Assembly: GCA_021463505.1 (NCBI GenBank)
Contig: JAJTYR010000039.1
Span: forward strand, 1-34,260
Direction of reading: 5' to 3'
Length of the DNA stretch: 34,260 nucleotides
Source: Burkholderiaceae bacterium
GTDB lineage: Bacteria; Pseudomonadota; Gammaproteobacteria; Burkholderiales; Burkholderiaceae_E
The notes under the pieces are model-generated. The model was not told the origin of the DNA. It searched no databases and worked only from the letters and a program-made list of their open reading frames with translations. Below, in pieces: positions 1-8,702 of this stretch. The position numbers were made by a program, and so were the translations under genes. Each line of letters starts with the position of its first letter. Within the stretch, counting starts at the first letter, position 1.

Positions 1-42
1 TGTCGCGCCGCCGCAACCTGTTACCATCGCCCGCAACCGGGC

Positions 43-62
43 ATCGGGCCGCCACGCCCGAT
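43..62. repeat. Short perfect hairpin upstream of the type I secretion operon
   Basis: ATCGGGC at 43-49 pairs perfectly with GCCCGAT at 56-62 across a 6-base loop. No T-run follows on either strand, so it is not a convincing intrinsic terminator. It could be a weak terminator of an off-window gene or chance structure in GC-rich DNA. I see no gene in the rest of 1-187. Confidence 0.25.
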
Positions 63-187
63 CATGCAGGCAGTCGCCGGCATGGCCCGCGCGGCCGCTA
101 GCCTGCGGAGATGCCAGCGCCGACGGTAGCGCCCGCCCGATCCGCCATGCGCCGACACCGCGCATTCACAGACGATCACGACCACAG

Positions 188-1387
188 ATGCGGCTACCCG
201 CCTTCGTCTTCGCCGGCCTGTTCGCAGCCTGCGCTCCGGCATCGGCCGCTTCGCTCGCCGACGTGGTGCGCAACGCGCTCGCCACCTACCCGGCGATCCT
301 GCTTGCGCAGTCCAGCCGCAACGTGGCGCAATTCGATACCGAGCGGGCGCGTGCGCTGCACTACCCCACCGTCGACCTGCTCGGCACACGCCGGCTCGCC
401 GGCGCCGCGCGCAACCTGGCGCAGCCGCGGCTGCGCGTGAACGTCTGGGCGTCGGGGGCGATCGAGGCGACGATCGAGCGTGAGGGGCTGCGCGAAGATG
501 CGTTGGCGAGCCGCGAGCTCGAAACACGCGAGGACGTCGCTTTCGAAGCCGCGTACTCGTATCTGCGCCTGCTGCGTGGCGCACGCACGCTCGAGGCCAC
601 GCAGCGCAACCTCGAGCGCCACGAGGCGCTGGTGAAGGACTTCGCGGCGATCGCGACGATCGACGTCGGCAGGCGCTACGACCTGGTGCAGGCCCGCACG
701 CGGCTCGAACAGGTGCGCCTGCAGATTGCCGAACGCGAGGCGGAGATCGCCTCGGCGCGCGAATCGCTGGCGCGCTTCTATCCGACTCGCATCCCGCTCG
801 GCGAACTGAGTCTGCCACCGGTGCTGCCCGAGCCCGCTCCCGGCGTCGCGCCGATCGCGCTCGACAGCCACCCGACGGTGCAGGCCGCGCAACGCGAAGT
901 GCAGGTGGCCGAGGCCGACACGCGGGTGACCCGCGCCGAGCGCATGCCGCGGGTCGACGTCGAATCCACGGTGGGCAAGGAGAACGCCACGCAACTGGTG
1001 GTCTCCTGGCCCGCGTTCGACCTCGGGCGCAACGCCGCCGAACAGGCCTCGCAGGCGGCGCTCGTCGGCGCGCGTGCGAAGCTGGCCGAACAGGAGCGGC
1101 TGATCGAGGAGCGCCAGCGCTCGGCGCTGCAGGACTACCGTGCCGCCGAGCGCCGCGAGGCGGTGTCGCACGGTCAGATCGGCCTGGCCGAGGAACTGGT
1201 CGACGTCTATCGCGAGCAGTTTCGCATCGGCCGGCGCAACCTGCTCGATCTGCTCAACGCCTTCGCCGAGTTGTCGACCGCCGAGGTGACCTTCGAAGCT
1301 TCGCGCGTGGACAAGTCGCTCGCACGCTACCGGATGGAATATGCGCTGGGCCGCCTGGCAGCCCGCTTCGACCGGAATTCACCATGA
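188..1387 (+). CDS. TolC-family outer-membrane channel of a type I secretion system
   Basis: A 399-residue protein with an N-terminal signal peptide (MRLPAFVFAGLFAACAPASA, cleavage expected near residue 21), then LADVVRNALATYP, typical of the first helix of TolC/OEP proteins. Two related helical halves follow, rich in Ala, Glu, Arg and Leu; the second ends in a YREQFRIGRRNLLDLLNAFAEL segment, the usual family signature near the C-terminus. It would form the trimeric outer-membrane and periplasmic duct through which the ABC/HlyD pair exports an unfolded protein. It is shorter than the usual 440-490 residues. The start at 188 gives a clean signal peptide, although no strong ribosome site precedes it. 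Its stop overlaps the ABC transporter start in an ATGA junction, so the genes are translationally coupled. Family assignment is firm; the substrate is unknown. Confidence 0.88.
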   Translation: MRLPAFVFAGLFAACAPASAASLADVVRNALATYPAILLAQSSRNVAQFDTERARALHYPTVDLLGTRRLAGAARNLAQPRLRVNVWASGAIEATIEREGLREDALASRELETREDVAFEAAYSYLRLLRGARTLEATQRNLERHEALVKDFAAIATIDVGRRYDLVQARTRLEQVRLQIAEREAEIASARESLARFYPTRIPLGELSLPPVLPEPAPGVAPIALDSHPTVQAAQREVQVAEADTRVTRAERMPRVDVESTVGKENATQLVVSWPAFDLGRNAAEQASQAALVGARAKLAEQERLIEERQRSALQDYRAAERREAVSHGQIGLAEELVDVYREQFRIGRRNLLDLLNAFAELSTAEVTFEASRVDKSLARYRMEYALGRLAARFDRNSP

Positions 1388-3486
1388 ACGACGTCGCCTC
1401 TCCGGATCTGCTGCAGGGCGTGGCGCAACTCGCGCGCCTCGCAGGCCGCCCGCTGTCGCCCACCGCGCTGCAGGCGCAGTGCACGCGCGAGCGCGACGGC
1501 CGCCTGAACCTCGAATCGCTGCGCAGCGCGCTGGCGGCCGGCGGTCTGGACCTGGCGCGCATCGACGCGAGCCTCGCGCAACTCGAGCGCGCCGGGCTGC
1601 CCGCGCTGGCCGCACTCGATGGCGACGGCTACCGCGTCGTCTCGGGCGCCGAGGAACTGCACTCGGCCGACCTGAAGCAGGCCTACCGCGGGCACTTCTT
1701 CACGCTCACGCCGCGCCCGGCTCCGGACATGCGCTCGGAGATCCCCGCACGGCGCAGCGCGCGCGCCTGGTTCTGGCGCGTGCTGTGGGGACTGCGCCAC
1801 TACTACACGCACGTGGCGCTGGCCACGCTGCTGGTCAACGTGCTGTCGATCGTGGTGTCGCTGTACGTGATGAACGTCTACGACCGCGTGGTGCCCAACC
1901 GCACCTACGAAACCCTGTGGGTGCTGACGATCGGCACCGTGGGCGCGCTGGTGTTCGACTTCGCGGCGCGCACGCTGCGCGCCTGGCTGGTGGACACCGC
2001 CGGCAAGCGCGCCGACATCGAGATCAGCGCCGGCCTGTTCCAGCGACTGCTCGGCATCCAGCTGATCCAGAAGCCCGCGTCGTCGGGCGCCTTCGTGAGC
2101 AACCTGCGCGACTTCGAGGCGATCCGCGAGGTGCTCACCTCGGCCACGCTCACCGCGCTGATCGACCTGCCGTTCTTCCTGCTGTTCGTTGCGGTGATCG
2201 CCGCGATCGCCCCGCCGCTCGCGGTGGTGCCGCTGGTGGCGATCGTCCTGGTGGTGATCGTGGGCGCGCTGGTGCAGGCGCCGCTGGCGCGCAGCATCCG
2301 CGATTCGATGAAGGAGAGCTCGCAGCGCCAGGGCCTGGCGGTGGAGACGGTCGAGGGGCTCGAAACGCTGAAAGTGAACAACGCGCAGGCGCACGCGCAG
2401 CAGCGCTGGGAGTGGTTCACCGAGACGGTGGCGCTGACGTCGATGAAGGCGCGCAACCTGTCGAACCTGGTGATCAACGCCACGTCCACGATGCAGCAGC
2501 TGGCCACGGTGGCGACGGTGGTCATCGGCGTTTACCTGATCCACGACAACCGGCTGTCGATGGGCGGTCTGATCGGCGTGGTGATCCTGTGCGGGCGCGC
2601 CATCGCGCCGCTCGGCCAGGTGGCCGGCCTGGCGGTGCGGCTGCAGCAGGCACGCACCGCCTTCGACGGGCTGCAGGCGCTGATCGACAAGACTGCCGAG
2701 CGCGACCCCGAGCGCAGCTACCTGAACCTGCAGGCGGTGCGCGGCGACGTGGTCTTCTCGGGCGTGGACTTCAGCCACGATCCGCAGGGCAGCACGCTGT
2801 TTCGCGGCCTGAACCTCACGATCCGCGCCGGCGAGCGGGTCGCGATCCTCGGGCGCACCGGCAGCGGAAAGTCGACGCTGCTGCGCCTGGCCGCAGGGCT
2901 GTACACGCCCGCGGCCGGACTCGTCACGCTGGACGGCATCGACCTGCGTCAGATCGATCCGGCCGACCTGCGCGCCAGGGTGGGCCTGATGCCGCAGGAC
3001 GCACGGCTGTTCCTCGGCACGCTGCGCGAGAATCTCGACATGGCGCGCAGCGACCGCGCGCGCGACGACGACCGGCTGGTCGAAGTGCTGCGCCAGTTCG
3101 GGCTCGACCGCTTCATCGCGCAACACCCGCGCGGCATCGACATGCCGCTGGGCGAAGACGGCCTCGGTCTTTCCGGCGGACAGAAGCGCCTGGTGTGCCT
3201 GGCGCGCATGGCACTGCGCGACCCGGCGGTGGCGCTGCTCGACGAACCCACCAGCGGCCTGGATCCCGGCACCGAGCAGCAGATCCTGCGCGCGATCGCG
3301 CAGTGGGCGCGCAGCGGACGCGAGCGCACGCTGGTGATCGTCACGCACCGGCCGCAGGTGCTGGAGATCGTCGATCGCATCGTCGTGGTCGAGCAGGGCC
3401 GCATCATCGTCGATGGCCCGCGCGCGCGTGTGGTCGAGCAGTTGCAGAAGGGCATCACCGTGCCGGCCGCGGAGACGGTGTCGTGA
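1384..3486 (+). CDS. Type I secretion ABC transporter/permease with C39-like domain (LapB/HlyB type)
   Basis: A 700-residue half-transporter. Residues 1-120 look like the peptidase C39-like domain of RTX exporters: the LLQGVAQLARLAGRPLS segment occupies the position where true C39 peptidases carry their catalytic Cys, and none is present, so it should bind rather than cleave substrate. Residues about 140-430 form the six-helix ABC membrane domain. The nucleotide-binding domain shows Walker A GRTGSGKST near 489-497, signature LSGGQ near 596, Walker B VALLDEPTSGLD near 615-626, and the H-loop IVTHRP near 650. ATP hydrolysis in the inner membrane would drive one-step export through the TolC and HlyD partners on either side. 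It overlaps the upstream stop by ATGA and the downstream gene by GTGA. Substrates of this subclass are usually large adhesins or RTX proteins; none is visible in this window. Confidence 0.93.
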   Translation: MNDVASPDLLQGVAQLARLAGRPLSPTALQAQCTRERDGRLNLESLRSALAAGGLDLARIDASLAQLERAGLPALAALDGDGYRVVSGAEELHSADLKQAYRGHFFTLTPRPAPDMRSEIPARRSARAWFWRVLWGLRHYYTHVALATLLVNVLSIVVSLYVMNVYDRVVPNRTYETLWVLTIGTVGALVFDFAARTLRAWLVDTAGKRADIEISAGLFQRLLGIQLIQKPASSGAFVSNLRDFEAIREVLTSATLTALIDLPFFLLFVAVIAAIAPPLAVVPLVAIVLVVIVGALVQAPLARSIRDSMKESSQRQGLAVETVEGLETLKVNNAQAHAQQRWEWFTETVALTSMKARNLSNLVINATSTMQQLATVATVVIGVYLIHDNRLSMGGLIGVVILCGRAIAPLGQVAGLAVRLQQARTAFDGLQALIDKTAERDPERSYLNLQAVRGDVVFSGVDFSHDPQGSTLFRGLNLTIRAGERVAILGRTGSGKSTLLRLAAGLYTPAAGLVTLDGIDLRQIDPADLRARVGLMPQDARLFLGTLRENLDMARSDRARDDDRLVEVLRQFGLDRFIAQHPRGIDMPLGEDGLGLSGGQKRLVCLARMALRDPAVALLDEPTSGLDPGTEQQILRAIAQWARSGRERTLVIVTHRPQVLEIVDRIVVVEQGRIIVDGPRARVVEQLQKGITVPAAETVS

Positions 3487-4676
3487 GCCGCTCGGCACTG
3501 ACCGGCAACGAGCGCCCGTGGCTGGTGTTCCTGTCGATCGCCCTGATGCTCGCGGTGGTGGCGAGCTTCGTCTGGTGGGCCGCTGCCTCGGAACTCGAGG
3601 AAGTCACGCGCGGCCAGGGCCGCGTGGTGCCGTCGAGCAGGGAGCAGGTGATCCAGAGCCTGGACCCCGGCGTGCTCACCGAGATGCGGGTGCGCGAAGG
3701 CGACAGCGTGGAGAAAGACCAGGTGCTGCTACGCATCGACGACACCCGTGCCACCGCGATGCTGCGCGAACTGCAGGCCAAGACGCACGCGCTGGCCGCC
3801 TCGGCGGCGCGCGCGCGTGCCGAGGCCTACGGCGGTCGGCTGGAGTTCCCGGCCGAGCTGCGCGGCTCGCGCGAGTTGATCCGCCGCGAAACCGAGGCCT
3901 TCAACGCGCGCCGCCGCGCGCTCGACGACAGCGTCGAGGCGCTGCGCCGCGGCATGAAGCTGCTCGATCGCGAGATCGAGATCACCGAACCGATGGTGGG
4001 CCGCGGCCTGGTCTCCGAGGTGGAACTGCTGCGCCTGAAGCGCCAGCGCAACGACCTCGCGCTGCAGATGTCCGACCGGCAGAACAAGTTCCACACCGAC
4101 GCCGCCGCCGACCTGATCAAGTTCGAAGCCGACCTGGCGCAGTCGCGCGAGACGCTGGTGGCGCGCGCCGACGCCGCGCAGCGCACCGAAATCCGCTCGC
4201 CGATGAAGGGCACGGTCAAGAGCATCAAGGTGACCACCATCGGCGGCGTGATCCAGGCCGGCCAGGAGATCATGACCATCGTGCCCACCGAAGACACGCT
4301 GGTGATCGAGGCCTACGTGCGGCCGGCCGACGTCGCCTTCATTCACCCCGGCCAGAAGGCGGTGGTGAAGATCAGCGCCTACGACTACGCGATCTACGGC
4401 GGGCTGGACGGCACGGTGGAGCACATCAGTCCCGACACGCTGCGCGACGAGCGCCGCGCCGGCACGCCGGTGGCCGACGTGGCCGACGAGGCCAACTCGT
4501 ACTACCGCGTGCTGGTGCGCACGAAGACCAATGCGCTCACCACCCCCGACGGCAGGGTCTTGCCGATCATCCCCGGCATGACCGCCAGCGTGGAAATGCT
4601 CACCGGCCGCAAGACGGTGCTGCAGTACCTGATCAAGCCGCTGAACCGGGCGAGCGAGGCACTGCGCGAGCGCTAG
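3483..4676 (+). CDS. HlyD-family periplasmic adaptor of the type I secretion system
   Basis: A 397-residue protein starting at GTG 3483, which overlaps the ABC stop codon by four bases (GTGA). Residues 10-35 are a single N-terminal membrane anchor (WLVFLSIALMLAVVASFVWW). A lipoyl/barrel-sandwich half follows (GQGRVVPSSREQVIQSLDPG, then VREGDSVEKDQVLLRIDD), then a long charged coiled coil of about residues 95-235, then the second lipoyl half (IRSPMKGTVKSIKVTTIGG) and a beta-barrel region. The C-terminal segment GRVLPIIPGMTASVEMLTGRKTVLQYLIKPL is a classic HlyD/LapC ending. It bridges the ABC transporter and TolC in the periplasm. The single-TM layout and exact operon position make the assignment secure. 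Confidence 0.92.
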   Translation: MSRSALTGNERPWLVFLSIALMLAVVASFVWWAAASELEEVTRGQGRVVPSSREQVIQSLDPGVLTEMRVREGDSVEKDQVLLRIDDTRATAMLRELQAKTHALAASAARARAEAYGGRLEFPAELRGSRELIRRETEAFNARRRALDDSVEALRRGMKLLDREIEITEPMVGRGLVSEVELLRLKRQRNDLALQMSDRQNKFHTDAAADLIKFEADLAQSRETLVARADAAQRTEIRSPMKGTVKSIKVTTIGGVIQAGQEIMTIVPTEDTLVIEAYVRPADVAFIHPGQKAVVKISAYDYAIYGGLDGTVEHISPDTLRDERRAGTPVADVADEANSYYRVLVRTKTNALTTPDGRVLPIIPGMTASVEMLTGRKTVLQYLIKPLNRASEALRER

Positions 4677-4830
4677 CAGCCCCATCGAACAAGGCCATTC
4701 GAAGCACAGGTGTGGAAGGCGTCACGGCAAACGCACGGCGACGTGCATAGAGTGCCTGGCACGTGGTGCCGCAGCATCGGACACCGTTCGCCCCGCTGTC
4801 GCGGCGAGGCCTGACACCGAGGAGACCGTG

Positions 4831-4992
4831 ATGGTCGTGACGTACCCGACCGCGCTGAAGAACCTGTTGGCAGCCACCGACGCCGGCACCGTGACCACCA
4901 GCCAGCAGGCATCCACCTTCGTTCTGACGGAGATCGGCAAGACGGCCGCCCAGCTCGAGGTCGACCACGCGGCCTGGGGCGCGGCGCAGTAG
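4831..4992 (+). CDS. Small unrecognised 53-residue protein beside the type I secretion operon
   Basis: ATG at 4831 is preceded by a good purine-rich ribosome site (GAGGAG at about 4819-4824, six bases upstream) and the frame ends at TAG 4990-4992. The product begins MVVTYPTALKNLLAATD and ends VDHAAWGAAQ. It is polar, rich in Ala and Thr, with no signal peptide, no membrane segment, no cysteine and no double-glycine leader. It lies 154 bases after hlyD and 35 bases before the PIG-L gene, same strand. I do not recognise it. It might be an accessory or small substrate of the exporter, a leftover end of a larger gene, or a non-coding frame. The ribosome site is the main support. Confidence 0.45.
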   Translation: MVVTYPTALKNLLAATDAGTVTTSQQASTFVLTEIGKTAAQLEVDHAAWGAAQ

Positions 4993-5027
4993 CATCGACT
5001 CCGGGTCGCGCGCGGCGCGGCCCGGTC

Positions 5028-5837
5028 GTGACCGGGATCCAGATGACTGGCAGCATGGTCGAGTACGTCGAGCGATCGGGGATCCAGGAGATCGTCATCG
5101 TGTCTCCACATCTCGATGACGCCGCGTTCTCGACCAGCGGGCTGCTGCTGTCGAAGGTGTCGCACAAGTGCCGCGTGCTGACGGTGTTCACGCAGTCCAA
5201 TGCGCAATCCGATTCCGGGTGGGCGCAGGCAGCTGGTTTCACCGACCCGGCGCAGGAACACGCCACGCGCCGCCAGGAGGATCGCGACGCGATGACCCAG
5301 GCCGGCGTGCGCTTCGCGCACCTGGGCTTCGGGCCGGGTGAATTCACCCCGGAACACGCGGCCGAACTGGCGCGGCGCATCGCGTCGCAGGACGCTGAAG
5401 CAACCGGCCCCTCGTCGCCCGAGCGGATCCTGTGCCTGCTGCCGGCGGGCGCAGGGCTTTCCGACCGACCCGGTAACTGCACGTACCGCTGGCGACGCCT
5501 CACCGGCAGACACCCGGGCGCCTCCGCTCATCCCGAGCATCTGGCGGTGCGTGACGGGCTGCTGCAGCATCTGATCGTGCACCGGTGTCAGGTAGGCTTC
5601 TACAATGAATTTCCGTACCTCTGGCGCGACTGGACATGGCGCGTGCAGCGGCAACTCCGGACCCTGTCGGCACGACCCGTGAAACGCTTCACGACGCCTG
5701 CGGATCGGGAGTCCAAACTGCGCCTGGTGGATGTCTACGCGTCACAGGTGGCACTCGCCTTCGGCCCGAACAGGCCAACGCTGATTCGCGCCATCGACCG
5801 TGACGAGGAGTACTTCGTCGCCCGTCCGGAGTATTGA
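5028..5837 (+). CDS. PIG-L (LmbE-like) family deacetylase
   Basis: A 269-residue protein with the PIG-L metal-binding signature as SPHLDDAAFS (usually PHPDDE) near residues 25-34, and a distal HPEHLAVRDGLLQHL segment matching the family's HPDH motif. These residues bind the Zn ion used to remove N-acetyl groups from GlcNAc-type sugars. In bacterial glycan loci such enzymes de-N-acetylate a sugar intermediate or an attached sugar. The GTG at 5028 lacks a clear ribosome site; ATG 5043 or 5055 are also possible and lose nothing conserved. The next gene, a GT2, starts four bases after this stop, implying a two-gene unit. The family is clear; the substrate is inference only. Confidence 0.82.
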   Translation: MTGIQMTGSMVEYVERSGIQEIVIVSPHLDDAAFSTSGLLLSKVSHKCRVLTVFTQSNAQSDSGWAQAAGFTDPAQEHATRRQEDRDAMTQAGVRFAHLGFGPGEFTPEHAAELARRIASQDAEATGPSSPERILCLLPAGAGLSDRPGNCTYRWRRLTGRHPGASAHPEHLAVRDGLLQHLIVHRCQVGFYNEFPYLWRDWTWRVQRQLRTLSARPVKRFTTPADRESKLRLVDVYASQVALAFGPNRPTLIRAIDRDEEYFVARPEY

Positions 5838-5841
5838 GGTC

Positions 5842-6924
5842 ATGAACCCGGGTCCAGCCGTATCGGTCATCATCCCGGCCTACAACACGGCCGGCTACAT
5901 CGACCGCTGCCTGGATTCCGTCCTCGGGCAGTCGTTACGGAACATCGAGGTCATCGTCGTCGACGACGGCTCGACCGACGACACCGCCGCGCGCATCGAG
6001 ACGCACGCCGAACCGCGCCTGATCCTGCTGAGGAAGGCCAACGGCGGCCCGTCGAGCGCGAAGAACCTGGGCCTCGATCGCGCGCGCGGCGAATTCGTGC
6101 TGCTGCTCGACTCCGACGACTGGCTCGAGCACACCTGCCTCGAAGAAATGGTCGCCAAGGCAACAGCGGACGGTCTCGACATCGTCGGCTCCGACGCCTG
6201 GTACGACTACCCCGGCAAGCCGCCGCTGCACTGGCCGTCGTCGCCGCCGGCAAGCGAGTGGACATCCCGGGAATCGGTGCTGCGCGACGTGCTGGCCATG
6301 CGCAACGCCTCGTGGATGGCCACGCGGCTGTACCGCCGGGCGCTGTTCGAAGAACACCAGTTGCGATACGACGAGCAGATCCACTACTCCGAAGACCGGC
6401 TCCTCGACCTGGTGCTCTTCCATCACGCGCGCAAGGTCGCCAAGCTGGACCGCGCGTACCTGCACTACGTGCAGCGCCCGGGCAGCCTGACCAACCGGAA
6501 GGACATCGACTTCTTTTCGGACATCGCGGCGCACGACGCGATCGTCGAGTTCATGTCCCGCCACGGCCTCGTCGAGAGCCACCGCACAGAACTGGACTAC
6601 CTGGAGTACCGGACGGTGTTCATCTCGCTGGTGCGGGCGTCGCCGGAGGACCCGCGCCACGCCGGCGAATTCGCGAAGATCGCGACGCACATCGCCGGCT
6701 ATGCCGACAATCCGCTCGTGAAGTCGTACGCAACATCGATGCCTGCGCGCACCCGATGGCTGGCGCTCGTCTATCGGATCGACTACCGGCTTGGCTGCCG
6801 GGTGCGCCGGGCGATCGAGCGGGCGAGGTCGTGGCGATCGACCGCCTCACGGGCCGCGTGCCACGGCGTCCGTCGGGAACAGCGCTCGTCATCGGGGCAG
6901 ACTCGCCGCGAAAGCGGCGCCTGA
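5842..6924 (+). CDS. Glycosyltransferase family 2
   Basis: A 360-residue protein with a canonical GT-A fold start: VSVIIPAYNTAGYIDRCLDSVLGQ, VVDDGSTDDT for nucleotide binding, and LLLDSDDWLE carrying the DxD-type metal-binding acidic motif near residue 95. ATG 5842 is chosen because it sits just before the conserved first strand and has a purine-rich site (GGAG...GAGG) upstream, while an upstream in-frame start would overlap the PIG-L gene. The C-terminal third is basic and helical with no clear membrane segment, so a cytoplasmic membrane-associated enzyme is likely. It probably adds one sugar to the lipid-linked repeat unit. Acceptor and donor cannot be read from sequence. Confidence 0.88.
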   Translation: MNPGPAVSVIIPAYNTAGYIDRCLDSVLGQSLRNIEVIVVDDGSTDDTAARIETHAEPRLILLRKANGGPSSAKNLGLDRARGEFVLLLDSDDWLEHTCLEEMVAKATADGLDIVGSDAWYDYPGKPPLHWPSSPPASEWTSRESVLRDVLAMRNASWMATRLYRRALFEEHQLRYDEQIHYSEDRLLDLVLFHHARKVAKLDRAYLHYVQRPGSLTNRKDIDFFSDIAAHDAIVEFMSRHGLVESHRTELDYLEYRTVFISLVRASPEDPRHAGEFAKIATHIAGYADNPLVKSYATSMPARTRWLALVYRIDYRLGCRVRRAIERARSWRSTASRAACHGVRREQRSSSGQTRRESGA

Positions 6925-6941
6925 CGATCGACGCGGCAGCT

Positions 6942-8465
6942 TCACCGGGGCCGGGGTCGCCCGGCCATCGAGCGCAGCAACTCGATCTCGGCCGCCCCGA
7001 ACGGGCGTGCCGCCGCGAGACCGACCGCGAAAACTGCCACCGCAACCGCTTCGGCCAGAAACCATCCACTGCCGGCCGCGCGCACTGCGAGCGCCGTACC
7101 CATGGCCAGGCCTGAAGCCGCCAGCAACCGCGCGAGATTCCCGAGGTCCAACCGGAAATCGAATCCTTCCTGGCGCAGGCGCCACACCAGGACGCCGCAG
7201 CCGAGCATCGCTCCGGCCAGATTCGCCGCCGGCAGCGCGTAGACGCCCACGACCGGCAGCATCGCGACCCCGGGCACGAACGAAAGCAGCATCAGGCCAT
7301 TGCCCCAGATCAGCGGGCCGTTGCGCTCCAGCGCGTGGCAGAGTTGATCGAGCACGGTGCGCAACGAGAACATCAGCAGCAATGCGCACATCAGCACCAG
7401 CAGGCCCGGCACGCCCTCGGTGTACTTGCCGCGGGTCAGCGCATCGAGCATCGGCATGCCACCAGAGAAGATCACGACCGCGGCGAGGCAGATCAGAGTG
7501 GCATTGATCTTGAAGATCAGGTTGGCTGCGAATTGAAGGTCGGCGAAGCGCCGATCACGCACGTAGCGCGCCGTCAGCACCGGCCGGATGACACCCGCCA
7601 GAAGATTCACCGGCATGTACCGGTCGATCAGGTCGATCGCCGACTGCGCAAAGCCGAACAGGGCGACCTCGGCGCTCGCCAATGCGCCGCCCACCAGCAG
7701 CCGGTTCGTCGACCCGGCGAAGGGCAGGATCAGCAGGTGCTGAACGTAGCCCCTGCCGCCGAACCCGAGCATCCGGCGCAGGTTCTGGCGTACCCAGTCC
7801 TTCCCGTCCAGCGGGTCGTCGGGCGCGGCGCGCGGCATCTTGCGCAACAGGCCGATCAGCATCACCCCGCACCCGACGAGGTCGGTGGTCAACTCGATCA
7901 GGATCACCTGACCGAGGTCGAGCGCGCCCTGGCTCGACACCAGCGCGAGCAGCGCAAAGCGCATCACCGTGACCACGCCGAAGCCCAGTTGGGCCACCGC
8001 CTGCAGCAGCATCGATTCGAGAACACCGAACAGCGTCGTCTCGGCAACCCGGACAACCACCACGGCGAGATAGGCCTGCAGGGCCCATTCCCAGTCGGCC
8101 AGCCCGATCAGCGGCGCGATCGCGGGTGCCAGGGCATAGACGGTTGCCAGGAACGCCGCAAGAACCGCAATCCGCGCCGCGAGAGCCAGACCCACCAGTC
8201 TGCGCAACGCCACGCGCCGATGCTCGACGTAGAGCTCGGGCACGTAGCGCGAGAGGATCTGGCCGAGACCGAAGCCGGTCAGGCCGTCGACCAGTTCCAC
8301 CATCCCGAACAGGATCGAATAGGCGGCGAACTGCTCCACCGGAAGCCCGCGCACCAGAACGAGGAAGGTGCCGAACCCGGCCAGGGCCGTCAGGGCCTTG
8401 CCGCCGATCAGGTAGGCGGCGCCACGCCGGATTCGCGTTGCGCTGTACGGGTCCACGCGACTCAT
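6942..8465 (-). CDS. Wzx-like flippase (polysaccharide/oligosaccharide exporter, MOP superfamily)
   Basis: About 507 residues starting at ATG 8465; a GTG twelve bases upstream is an alternative. It has twelve or more hydrophobic segments spread along its whole length, beginning GAAYLIGGKALTALAGFGTF then GLGQILSRYVPELY, the usual opening of RfbX/Wzx and polysaccharide-transporter proteins (two N-terminal helices followed by a conserved charged loop). It should flip undecaprenyl-linked repeat units across the inner membrane for a Wzy-type polymerase, for which there is a candidate at 13469-14965. It is convergent with the upstream GT2 and divergent from the next GT2. Family is confident; lipid-linked substrate specificity is unknown. 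Confidence 0.87.
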   Translation of the reverse strand: MSRVDPYSATRIRRGAAYLIGGKALTALAGFGTFLVLVRGLPVEQFAAYSILFGMVELVDGLTGFGLGQILSRYVPELYVEHRRVALRRLVGLALAARIAVLAAFLATVYALAPAIAPLIGLADWEWALQAYLAVVVVRVAETTLFGVLESMLLQAVAQLGFGVVTVMRFALLALVSSQGALDLGQVILIELTTDLVGCGVMLIGLLRKMPRAAPDDPLDGKDWVRQNLRRMLGFGGRGYVQHLLILPFAGSTNRLLVGGALASAEVALFGFAQSAIDLIDRYMPVNLLAGVIRPVLTARYVRDRRFADLQFAANLIFKINATLICLAAVVIFSGGMPMLDALTRGKYTEGVPGLLVLMCALLLMFSLRTVLDQLCHALERNGPLIWGNGLMLLSFVPGVAMLPVVGVYALPAANLAGAMLGCGVLVWRLRQEGFDFRLDLGNLARLLAASGLAMGTALAVRAAGSGWFLAEAVAVAVFAVGLAAARPFGAAEIELLRSMAGRPRPR

Positions 8466-8702
8466 CGGCCGGGGCACTTCGGAACATTCATCGATGGGGA
8501 GGCGGTTCGATTCCAGGGGATACCTTGCGACAAAGCGAAACCCGAATCAGACGAACCGGACAATCGTCTCACGAGGCATACCGGGCCGACAGGCCGTATT
8601 CCACAATGGCAACCTCTGTGGGCGCAGACGAAGCGATCCACTCGCCTCCCAGGGCCGCAACGGGTGATTCGATCACGCTCCGGAACGCATCCTGTGGGGA
8701 TA
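8466..8702. promoter_or_regulatory. Intergenic region between divergent flippase and GT2 genes
   Basis: 237 bases separate the divergent starts at 8465 (-) and 8703 (+), so promoters for both directions are expected here. I see no good consensus -35/-10 pair, operator dyad or RNA motif. The only clear signal is the GGGGATA ribosome site just before 8703. Confidence 0.35.

Noticed and set aside
1327-3498. 723-residue open frame on the minus strand
   Set aside because: It is antisense to a motif-complete ABC transporter; the product is His/Arg/Gln-rich with no domain, as expected from the complement of GC-rich codons.
7335-8700. Long open extension in the frame of the GT2 gene at 8703
   Set aside because: It lies antisense to the flippase, is low-complexity in composition, and the GT2 motifs and ribosome site begin only at 8703.
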